A DNA stretch of 64,000 nt from Commensalibacter melissae (GTDB taxonomy: Bacteria; Pseudomonadota; Alphaproteobacteria; Acetobacterales; Acetobacteraceae), in NCBI RefSeq assembly GCF_003691365.1, contig NZ_CP033087.1:758501-822500 (forward strand), read 5' to 3'. The translations under genes and the position numbers were made by a program. Positions 36,018 to 43,646 of this stretch are shown here, in pieces (position 1 is the stretch's first letter; each line of letters opens with the position of its first letter). The notes beneath the pieces were generated by a model. That model was not told the origin of the DNA. It saw nothing but the letters and a program-made list of their open reading frames with translations, and searched no databases.

Positions 36018-37042
36018 ACGATTATCAAAATAATAATGACCAGTATGCCAAAAGGGAGAGTGCTCCCAGATCGGATAAACAGGTCGAAACGATTTTATCG
36101 AGCTTGAATGATAATGGTATTCATGATGTTGATCGATATATGGAATCCATTCGTATTCGTGAAGCTGAACAGGGACAAACATTATATGAACGTTTGAAAA
36201 CTGTAGAACCGGGTTTCTTTTCGATTTTCAGAAAAATTGGAATTGTTATTTTTTGGTATATGCAGCCTGTTCTGAATGTAATTGGTTCAGCAACACGCAG
36301 TTATTTTCGGTTTCTTTTGTCTGTTCTGGCAGTTTCATGGGGAGTGCTGGTTGAAAGCATCTCCCCTTTAACATGGCGTAGGACAGTAAAGTATGAATTC
36401 AAAAGAATGGTAGGGTTGGCCATTGGCGGTGGATTTTTCAGCACTTTCTTTACGGCTAGTCTTGCGGGTTTGGCTGTGGTTTCTCAAGCGATTTTATGGC
36501 TTGGCGCAGCAGGATTAACCAAAATGACTGGACCCATCCTGGTTACAGTTCTGGTTCGAGAACTGGCCCCGGTGCTGGTGGGAATGATTTTATTAGGAAG
36601 AAATGGCATTCTGACCGTAACGGAATGCAGTTTACTAGCAATGGGTGGACAGCTTAAATTTTTTACGTCTATGGGAATAGATGCTTTTATAACCATTGTA
36701 GTGCCAAGAGCCTGGGCTTTTACTATTGCCAGTTTTACCCTGGGAATGGTTTTTGGTATTATCTCGTTATTCATGGGATATCTGGTAACTTATTTTATGG
36801 GGACAATGCATGATTCCATTTGGATGTTCTACAGTAATATCCTCGCCGCAATGACGGGATGGGATTATATTCTGGTACCCTCAAAATTTATCGTTATGGG
36901 TTTTTTGATTGGTGTTGGTTCTTGTATCACTGGTATGAATGTCAAAGTTACAGATGATCCTGCAACGTTATTGCCCAAAGGTTTTACGCGCGGTATTTTG
37001 CTCATCATGGTGGTTAATATTTTATTTACAATAGGATTTTAG
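36014..37042 (+). CDS. MlaE-like ABC lipid-transport permease
   Basis: 342 residues. A charged cytoplasmic N-terminus of about 75 residues is followed by five to six membrane helices of the MlaE/permease family. The family loop is recognisable as Val-Arg-Glu-Leu-Ala-Pro-Val-Leu and Leu-Gly-Arg-Asn-Gly, with a conserved Glu about ten residues later and Met-Gly-Ile-Asp before a Val-Pro-Arg. Homologues move phospholipids between inner and outer membranes. ATGA overlap with the sensor gene and one-base overlap with the next gene show tight coupling. The N-terminal extension is longer than in E. coli MlaE. Confidence 0.82.
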   Translation: MNDYQNNNDQYAKRESAPRSDKQVETILSSLNDNGIHDVDRYMESIRIREAEQGQTLYERLKTVEPGFFSIFRKIGIVIFWYMQPVLNVIGSATRSYFRFLLSVLAVSWGVLVESISPLTWRRTVKYEFKRMVGLAIGGGFFSTFFTASLAGLAVVSQAILWLGAAGLTKMTGPILVTVLVRELAPVLVGMILLGRNGILTVTECSLLAMGGQLKFFTSMGIDAFITIVVPRAWAFTIASFTLGMVFGIISLFMGYLVTYFMGTMHDSIWMFYSNILAAMTGWDYILVPSKFIVMGFLIGVGSCITGMNVKVTDDPATLLPKGFTRGILLIMVVNILFTIGF

Positions 37043-37734
37043 TGATGGTGGATAAAATATTATTGAATATAGATAACGCCAAACCTTCATTTGAAGAGAG
37101 CGCGTTGCCTTATGTGCCATACAATTTAAAATTGCGGGCAGGCGAATGTATCATTGTTGAAACGGGCAGTATGGAGTTATCAACTGCTTTAGCAGATTTA
37201 TGTAGTGGTATTGTCAAGTTAGATGAAGGAAGTGTCAAATTTGAGGGGATGGAATGGTCTTCTCTGAATGAGCCAAGATTATCTGCGTTAAGGGGAAGAA
37301 TAGGTCGTATATTTCAACAGGGTGGTTGGGTTGATATGTATCCTGTCGCAATCAATATCTTGATGCCAATGTTGCATCATTCCTCTTTAGCTATCGATAA
37401 ATTGACCAGGCAGGCTTTGACACTATGTCGAATTTTTGGTTTGCCTGGTCTTCCCATGGATACGCCTCGCCATATGATGCCGGTAGATTTACATAGGGCT
37501 GCATGTGTGAGGGCCTTGTTGGGAAACCCTGATCTAATTTTATTGGAGCACCCTTTTGAAGGATTTTCAGAAGATTTGTTATTCCCACTGTTTGAAATGT
37601 TGAATACGGCACAAAATAAAGGGGCCGGTGTTATTTGCTTTACACAACAGTTTTCTTTGTGGAATTATTATAGGGAACGGGTGACGCATTGGATGCGGTT
37701 GCAGGAAAAAGGGTTAACATTGGAAAATCAATAA
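37042..37734 (+). CDS. MlaF-like ABC subunit with degenerate ATPase motifs
   Basis: 230 residues with ABC-ATPase length and order of elements but unusable catalytic sites. The Walker A region reads Glu-Thr-Gly-Ser-Met-Glu-Leu-Ser-Thr at 40-48, losing the glycines and the lysine. The signature becomes Met-Met-Pro-Val-Asp at 145-149. Walker B reads Leu-Leu-Glu-His-Pro at 167-171, so the Asp-Glu pair is Glu-His. The switch His is Gln202. The Q-loop Gln (Q92) and the Arg-Ala-Leu after the signature remain and secure the homology. GTG start overlapping the permease stop by one base; ATG at 37045 is an alternative. It is most likely a structural or regulatory pseudo-ATPase. Confidence 0.75.
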   Translation: MMVDKILLNIDNAKPSFEESALPYVPYNLKLRAGECIIVETGSMELSTALADLCSGIVKLDEGSVKFEGMEWSSLNEPRLSALRGRIGRIFQQGGWVDMYPVAINILMPMLHHSSLAIDKLTRQALTLCRIFGLPGLPMDTPRHMMPVDLHRAACVRALLGNPDLILLEHPFEGFSEDLLFPLFEMLNTAQNKGAGVICFTQQFSLWNYYRERVTHWMRLQEKGLTLENQ

Positions 37735-37779
37735 GAATATTTATCCTTAATTGCATGAATGATACGGTTATAAAATAAA

Positions 37780-38736
37780 ATGTTTAACAGCAAACGATAC
37801 ACAAAAGCGCGACAGTTATTTCAGCTAAGATATGCTAATGAGTGGACAGGTGGTCTTGTTCTTTTATGCTTATTGGCATTTATTGGTGCAATTATTGAAG
37901 CTGGTGTATTACGGGACTGGCTTACCCCTGCGGCACAACTGAATATTATCCTGCCACAAACAGGTGTTGACAATCTATCGGTTGGAGATGATGTGGAGGT
38001 ATTCGGTATTAATGCGGGGACCATACAAAAAATCAATGTCAATTCTGATGGTGGTTTAACAGCAATAGCAATGCTGGATCCCCAGATCAGAACTTTTATC
38101 AGACGAGATAGTACAGTCACCATCAAACGTAAATTTGCCGTAGCAGGTGCTGCTTTTGTTTCTATAACAAGAGGGTATAGTACGCCGCTAAATTGGCGTT
38201 ATGCTGTTTTGTCGGCGAAGACAGAGCCTAATCCTGCAGACCAGATTTCACAAATGGTATTGCAAATTCATAAACGTATTGTTCCAATTATGGATAGTGC
38301 AAAAAATATGATGGCTTCACTTGAAATGACAGTTGAGGGAATTCAACAGGGGCGTGGAACAGTCGGTCGTTTGGTTAATAATGATGAATTAATCAGAAGA
38401 GCTGAAAATATGGTTCAAACAATCAACAATGTTATTGAACAATTGAAACCGATTGAAAATAATATTAATCATGTTGTTAAAAATTCTGATAAGGTCATGG
38501 TTAATTTCAAAAAAGTTTCCAGAGATTTAAGCAAGGCTTCACCTTCTTTGAAACCGATAGCTAAAAATGTTCAAGATGCAACGGCAGAGTTGCCGGATAT
38601 GATGATTCAATTGCAATCAACAATGGGTGATCTACAACGATTGATTATACAACTGAAAAGTATGTGGATATTGGGTGGAAATGGAAAAGCGCCTCATAAA
38701 ACAAAACGTCTACATGCAAGAGAGGTAAGACCATGA
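37780..38736 (+). CDS. MlaD-like MCE domain protein
   Basis: 318 residues. One N-terminal membrane helix (about 24-46), a single MCE domain (about 50-140) with the typical Gly-Val-x-x-Leu-x-x-Gly-Asp-x-Val and Gly-x-x-x-Gly-x-x-x-x-Ile pattern, then a long amphipathic helical tail (about 150-295) and a basic C-terminus. MCE proteins form hexameric periplasmic rings that bind lipids and dock on MlaFE. Starts 45 bases after the pseudo-ATPase gene; ATGA overlap with the following lipoprotein gene. Confidence 0.88.
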   Translation: MFNSKRYTKARQLFQLRYANEWTGGLVLLCLLAFIGAIIEAGVLRDWLTPAAQLNIILPQTGVDNLSVGDDVEVFGINAGTIQKINVNSDGGLTAIAMLDPQIRTFIRRDSTVTIKRKFAVAGAAFVSITRGYSTPLNWRYAVLSAKTEPNPADQISQMVLQIHKRIVPIMDSAKNMMASLEMTVEGIQQGRGTVGRLVNNDELIRRAENMVQTINNVIEQLKPIENNINHVVKNSDKVMVNFKKVSRDLSKASPSLKPIAKNVQDATAELPDMMIQLQSTMGDLQRLIIQLKSMWILGGNGKAPHKTKRLHAREVRP

Positions 38737-39677
38737 TAGGAAATTTAGGAAAGATTCCGTTTTGTCTTACAGGTTTTCTATTTCTGGCAGCATGCGGCGT
38801 TACACAAAATGATCCACCTAGAGATGAGCCTTTGCAACGAACTATGGACGTTGCCAAACAGGGAGTATTTTATAATCGGTTAAAACAGGCTGAAATAAAT
38901 TATCTAAAATCATATCAATTTGCTTTAACCCGTGATGATCAGAATGATATTGAGAATGCAGGTTATAATTTGGCTGTTGTTCAGTTGGATATGAATAATA
39001 AGCAGAAGGCTTATGAAACTGTTCAGGCTGTCCGTAACGAATTATATATTAGAGACGAAAAAAATAGTCCTCAACTGGATTTAGTTGAAGCAGCCATTTT
39101 ATACCGGTTGCATCGTCAAGACGAGGCTTTGAGACTTTTACAAAATGCGGTACAAACGTCGCAAGATGATATACGGGAACGGGCTTATTTTTTCATAGGA
39201 TTGATTGCTAACGATCAAAATAATATTTCCCTGTTGGTTAAAGCTTCTCAAAAGCTTGATCAATTAATTCTAAAAGATAAAAATGCAAGAAAAGAGGATA
39301 GTTGGAAAGCGGATCAAGGTGAATTGCATGCATTGTTGAATTATAGAAATGGGAAATATGATGATGCTATTACCACGTCAAGATTTGTAGAGGTAAGCCG
39401 TCGTCAACAAATTGAATATAGAGCAATGGTTAGGGCGCTTGTTATTCAGGCTATGGCTTATGAATCAAAAGGTGATCGGATTCAGGCAGCCAATTTATAT
39501 ATAAGGGCTGGCAAAAGTGCCCGATTTTTAAAAGAATATACAGATGCCAAGAATTATTTGTATAAAGCTGTTGCATTACAGGCTGATCAAATAACTAATA
39601 ATTTGGCATCTCATGAATTATCAACTGTGAGACAAGAAGAATTTAATATGAAAGAAAATTCTTTAGATAATAATTAA
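38733..39677 (+). CDS. TPR-like lipoprotein of the Mla-like operon
   Basis: 314 residues. Signal peptide with lipobox Leu-Ala-Ala-Cys, Cys at about 21, so an envelope-anchored lipoprotein. The rest is helical with TPR-like spacing (repeated Ala/Tyr/Leu at helix contacts, for example Asn-Leu-Ala-Val-Val-Gln-Leu-Asp and Glu-Ala-Ala-Ile-Leu-Tyr). No enzymatic motif. Last gene of the five-gene operon; in E. coli the corresponding slot is taken by MlaC/MlaB, which this does not resemble. Function unknown, possibly periplasmic assembly or docking. Confidence 0.72.
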   Translation: MIGNLGKIPFCLTGFLFLAACGVTQNDPPRDEPLQRTMDVAKQGVFYNRLKQAEINYLKSYQFALTRDDQNDIENAGYNLAVVQLDMNNKQKAYETVQAVRNELYIRDEKNSPQLDLVEAAILYRLHRQDEALRLLQNAVQTSQDDIRERAYFFIGLIANDQNNISLLVKASQKLDQLILKDKNARKEDSWKADQGELHALLNYRNGKYDDAITTSRFVEVSRRQQIEYRAMVRALVIQAMAYESKGDRIQAANLYIRAGKSARFLKEYTDAKNYLYKAVALQADQITNNLASHELSTVRQEEFNMKENSLDNN

Positions 39678-39694
39678 TGGCAATAATAATAATT

Positions 39695-40093
39695 TTATTT
39701 AAGAAATAGAGCTAAAATCGCTAAATATAGCCAACCAAAAATAAGAAGAGTACCTCCGATTGGTGCTATGGGTAAAAATGGATGAAAACCGGTGAAACTG
39801 ATGTAAAAGACACCTGAGCAAAACAAAGTTAACCCTAGAGTAAATATACATCCGATTAGAAAAAGATGTAAATTTAGTTTCCATATTTTTTGTAATATGG
39901 AAACTGATATCAAGGCTAATCCGTGAATGAATAATATATTATCCGCTATTCGACTCATATTTCTGCCATCATTAATGAAATATTGATCTGGTAAATGGGA
40001 GGTGAGGGAAGAAAATATAACTGCCAGTAAACAGTAAAGTGCCCCGAAGGCGAGAGAAATATTAATAAATAAAAATTTTCTTTGGAATTCCAT
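39695..40093 (-). CDS. DUF423 family membrane protein
   Basis: 132 residues with four hydrophobic helices. The end of the third helix and the loop into the fourth carry the family pattern Phe-x-Ser-Gly-x-Phe-Tyr and Pro-Ile-Gly-Gly-x-x-Leu-Ile-x-Gly-Trp. Small inner-membrane protein of unknown function, related to E. coli YgdD. Convergent with the Mla-like operon. Confidence 0.82.
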   Translation of the reverse strand: MEFQRKFLFINISLAFGALYCLLAVIFSSLTSHLPDQYFINDGRNMSRIADNILFIHGLALISVSILQKIWKLNLHLFLIGCIFTLGLTLFCSGVFYISFTGFHPFLPIAPIGGTLLIFGWLYLAILALFLK

Positions 40094-40502
40094 TTTTCAC
40101 CTTATTTATACGATTTAAAGAGTTGAAAAAAAACTATTTATGAATTAAGTATAAAAAAATAATATAAAGATTTAAGATGGCAAAGAGGTTAAAAGAATAA
40201 TAAAAAAAATTGTGTATTATTAATTATAAAATAAAATTATATTAAAAGTATTTTATAAATATTGCAAAATATATTAATTTTTTAGGCAATACTAAATAAA
40301 AACGTGTAAGTCAAAAAATAACAATTAAGTTTATTAATTCATTGTAATAGCGAAATAAACTTGAATATTTGTTTAAAAAATCGAAAATATTAATTTTTCT
40401 AGAGATTTATCTCTAGAATTTATCACTTAATAACCAATATAAACCAATAAAAATATTTATACTTAATAATAAGCATGATTTTTAAAATGGGAATTTTTTT
40501 TA
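40094..40502. other. AT-rich intergenic region
   Basis: 409 bases, among the most AT-rich of the window, with no coding potential. It separates the DUF423 gene from the unknown/NUDIX pair and must hold divergent promoters. The only marked structure is the palindrome listed at 40397-40418. Confidence 0.5.
40397..40418. promoter_or_regulatory. 22-bp near-perfect palindrome, candidate operator
   Basis: Ten-base arms (40397-40406 and 40409-40418) separated by two bases, centred about 95 bases before the start of the unknown gene. Spacer too short for an RNA hairpin to be favoured, so a dimeric DNA-binding site is more likely than a terminator. The regulator is unknown. Confidence 0.4.
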
Positions 40503-41024
40503 ATGAGAACTGATAATAAAGAAGAAAAATTTTCGAATATAACTGATATAGATGCTGTTAAAAGGGCGTTGGAAAGTATAGGGGATTCTACAAATAAAAA
40601 GATAGTGAAAGAAAAAGGAAATGATAATTTTCCTAAAAGACGGTTTATCAGGGATCAAGGAGTAATTGTTAAAAAACAGAATTCAGAAAAATTTTCTAGA
40701 AAAACATATTTTCAAGATTTTTCTGTTGATGATAAACTGTCAAAATATAACCGAAAATTATCGATAACAAACGAAAAAGATGAAAATAATTTCAAAACCA
40801 TTCTTAAACATGTTGAAATACTTGTTGAAAAAATGGCATTGATGCAAAAACAAGTCGAGAATTTGGAAAAATTGAATATTCAACTTTCAGAACAATTCAA
40901 GAGTGTGACATCCAGTTTTAATAAACCAAATGAAATTGAGACTGTTGAGATTATGGAAGATGATGATATTGTTGATGAATTGGGACAAAAACCGGTCAAA
41001 TGGTGGATTAGAAAGCTTGACTAA
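40503..41024 (+). CDS. hypothetical protein with coiled coil
   Basis: 173 residues, highly charged and Lys/Asn-rich, no membrane helix or signal. Residues about 95-135 form a predicted coiled coil (heptad Leu/Ile/Met). An acidic patch follows, and the last ten residues are aromatic/basic (Lys-Trp-Trp-Ile-Arg-Lys-Leu). No family recognised. Its stop overlaps the ATG of the NUDIX gene (TAATG), so translation is coupled and a functional link is likely. Confidence 0.7.
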   Translation: MRTDNKEEKFSNITDIDAVKRALESIGDSTNKKIVKEKGNDNFPKRRFIRDQGVIVKKQNSEKFSRKTYFQDFSVDDKLSKYNRKLSITNEKDENNFKTILKHVEILVEKMALMQKQVENLEKLNIQLSEQFKSVTSSFNKPNEIETVEIMEDDDIVDELGQKPVKWWIRKLD

Positions 41025-41632
41025 TGTCCAAACTGATTGTTAAACATTATGAAAATTTATGGAAAGGACATTTTAAACTTGATAGAGCAGAAGCTGTTCA
41101 GAAATATTCGGATGGTAATGAAAAGTCTATCAAGCGTGAAATATTAAGAGTAAATGACAGTGTTGCGGTTTTATTATTTCGTCATGATAATGGAAACATT
41201 ATTTTAACTTCACAATGGCGGGCACCTGTTCTTGCAAGAGGTGACGATAATAATCCGGTTATAGAAGTATGTGCAGGCAACATAGATTCATCAGATTATG
41301 ATCCCTTAAAAAAAAATCCATTGGAAGCGGCTTATCAAGCTGCTTACCGAGAGGTAAAAGAAGAGACAGGTTGGCATATAAATCAGTTGTATCATTTATT
41401 TTCCTTGTATAGTTCGCCAGGAATCACAACAGAAAAATTATATTTTTTTATCGCTTCCGTGGATAAGCAAAATCAAAAAGGTGGTGGATTACGACAGGAA
41501 GGCGAAAATATTGAAATATTGGAAATGAAATTGACGTTGGCCTTTGAATGGATCAAAGAAAATAAAATTGTTGATTTGAAAACGGTATTTTTGTTACAAT
41601 ATTTCGGTAATAATATTAATCTATTTATATAA
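41024..41632 (+). CDS. NUDIX hydrolase (ADP-ribose pyrophosphatase-like)
   Basis: 202 residues. NUDIX box core E101-x7-R109-E110-x-x-E113-E114-x-G116 is intact; the first Gly of the box (G85) is separated from E101 by about ten extra residues, an insertion relative to the canonical spacing. The surrounding pattern (Gln-Trp-Arg-x-Pro, Glu-x-x-Ala-Gly-Asn) resembles NudF/NudK-type enzymes that cleave ADP-ribose or nucleotide sugars. Substrate not proven. Coupled to the upstream coiled-coil protein. Confidence 0.82.
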   Translation: MSKLIVKHYENLWKGHFKLDRAEAVQKYSDGNEKSIKREILRVNDSVAVLLFRHDNGNIILTSQWRAPVLARGDDNNPVIEVCAGNIDSSDYDPLKKNPLEAAYQAAYREVKEETGWHINQLYHLFSLYSSPGITTEKLYFFIASVDKQNQKGGGLRQEGENIEILEMKLTLAFEWIKENKIVDLKTVFLLQYFGNNINLFI

Positions 41633-41868
41633 GACTAAATATTTATATGTAATTCAAATAATCTTTTGGCTGAAAAATCAATATAATTATATCAGTCTGT
41701 ATCATGTTTGTAGAAAAAAAGTCGTGCAGACGAAAGATTTTATATTTACTTGTCTATACGGTTATATTGTTTTTAATTGTAATTAGTGTTGATTTTAACT
41801 AGTATTTACTCGTTTATAAATTTAAAACGTGTAAAGATAATTTGTAACAGAAGAATAAGGAATAAGTC

Positions 41869-43425
41869 GTGGTATTTCGTCGGGATCTTTTGCGTACTAC
41901 AGCAGGAGCCTCCTTGGTTGGAATAGTTGGTGGAATAACAAATATTTCCCCAGTATCTCTTGCAAGGGCAGATGAACATAATTCTGTGGATCAGGGAAAA
42001 CCATTTGATCAAACTACGGTAAGACAATTGGCAAAATCAATGGCGCAACGTGCGTATAAGGCACCTGATGATCATTTGCCAGATGTGATTGACAAACTAG
42101 ATTTTGATGGATTTAGGGGAATTGAATTCCGCCATGAAAGAGCTTTATGGAATAATGAAAATTTAAATTTTGCTATTGAATTCTTTCCGAGAGGTTTTTT
42201 ATATCGACCACGTATAGATATTTACGAGGTAATTGATGGGGTTTCCAAGCCTGTTCAATATCATTCTGACATGTTTTCCTATGCGGATCCTAAACACAAA
42301 ATTGATCAGGATTTAGGATTTTCTGGCCTGAAATTGATGACCAAACTCAATCAATCGGAAACGATGGAAGAATTTGCAGTATTTTTAGGTGCATCCTATT
42401 TCAGGGCGATAGCCAAAGGTCAACAATATGGTTTGTCTGCGCGTGGTTTTGCTAAGGGAACCGCGGATCCACAAGGGGAAGAATTTCCTCTATTTCGGGC
42501 GTTCTGGATTGTCAAGCCTAAAAACGGCATTGAATCGTTGGTTATATATGCATTGCTGGACAGCCCTTCATTAACCGGGGCATATTGCTTTACAATTCGC
42601 CCAGGTAACATGACAATATTCGATGTTGAAACCCATATCTATCCCCGTAAATTAATTTCTAATGGCGGAATTGCCCCTCTGACTGGCATGTTTTATTTTG
42701 ATGCCAATGATCGTAATCATATTGATGATTGGCGTCCTGCCGCCCATGACAGTGAGGGTCTTCTTATATGGACGGGTACAGGACAACAAATATGGAGACC
42801 TTTAACCAATCCCGTTGATTTACAATATTCTGTTTTTGTTGATAACGCGTTAAAGGGTTTTGGCCTAATTCAACGTAAACATGCCTTTAGCCAGTATGAA
42901 GATCTGTCTTTGCATTATGAATTAAGACCAACCGCCTGGGTTGAACCCGTGGGTGAATGGCAAGCGGGTAGTGTCAATTTGGTGGAAATACCTTCCCCCA
43001 GTGAAGTCAATGATAATATTGTGGCATTCTGGCGCCCCAAAGAAGTTTTTAGAGAAGGAAAAGAATATTCCTTTACTTACCGTTTATATTGGGGATGGGA
43101 TAATCCATGGACAACATCCTTATCTCGTATTGCTGCAACCAGAATAGGGGCAGTTGTTGATAAACCGGATGTAAGATTTATTTGTATAGATTTTTTTGAT
43201 GGTCCATTGAATGGCTATTCATCGGACAAACAATTGCATGTCAATGTATCCTCTTCCACGGGCCAAATTAGCAATATAAGCATGTATTCAGATACAAATT
43301 TGCATAAATGGAGAACGACTTTTGAGTTCGATCCTAAAGGAGCTAAAATGGCTGAATTGAAATGTGTTTTAATGGATGGGGATCAACCAATTTCCGAACA
43401 ATGGACCTATCGTTGGACACCGTAA
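41869..43425 (+). CDS. opgG: periplasmic glucan biosynthesis protein G
   Basis: 518 residues. Twin-arginine-like signal at the N-terminus (Arg4-Arg5 then a hydrophobic stretch, likely cleavage near residue 34), so periplasmic. The mature protein matches the OpgG/MdoG family that shapes osmoregulated periplasmic glucans made by OpgH; for example Arg-Gly-Ile-Glu-Phe-Arg near 82 and the C-terminal Trp-Arg-Thr-Thr-Phe and Trp-Thr-Tyr-Arg-Trp segments. GTG start. Followed by a strong terminator before opgH. Confidence 0.94.
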   Translation: MVFRRDLLRTTAGASLVGIVGGITNISPVSLARADEHNSVDQGKPFDQTTVRQLAKSMAQRAYKAPDDHLPDVIDKLDFDGFRGIEFRHERALWNNENLNFAIEFFPRGFLYRPRIDIYEVIDGVSKPVQYHSDMFSYADPKHKIDQDLGFSGLKLMTKLNQSETMEEFAVFLGASYFRAIAKGQQYGLSARGFAKGTADPQGEEFPLFRAFWIVKPKNGIESLVIYALLDSPSLTGAYCFTIRPGNMTIFDVETHIYPRKLISNGGIAPLTGMFYFDANDRNHIDDWRPAAHDSEGLLIWTGTGQQIWRPLTNPVDLQYSVFVDNALKGFGLIQRKHAFSQYEDLSLHYELRPTAWVEPVGEWQAGSVNLVEIPSPSEVNDNIVAFWRPKEVFREGKEYSFTYRLYWGWDNPWTTSLSRIAATRIGAVVDKPDVRFICIDFFDGPLNGYSSDKQLHVNVSSSTGQISNISMYSDTNLHKWRTTFEFDPKGAKMAELKCVLMDGDQPISEQWTYRWTP

Positions 43426-43453
43426 CATATTTGTGAAATTTATTGTTTAATAA

Positions 43454-43483
43454 CCCAAGCATGAAAAGCTTGGGATTTTTTTT
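43454..43483 (+). terminator. intrinsic terminator after opgG
   Basis: GC-rich 7-bp stem (43454-43460 / 43468-43474), seven-base loop, followed by one A and an eight-base T-run. Textbook rho-independent terminator 28 bases after the opgG stop. Confidence 0.88.
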
Positions 43484-43646
43484 AGGTAGGTATAAGAAAC
43501 GGTTATTATTTTCAAAAATCATTTATCCATGTATGAGTAAATTGATTTTATAATCAACTTCTTGGATGCATTTGTTTCCAGTCTATTGAAATATTTATAT
43601 TTGTAAGTTAGGCTTCGGGTATTTTAAATAGGAGAAAAAAATACTT

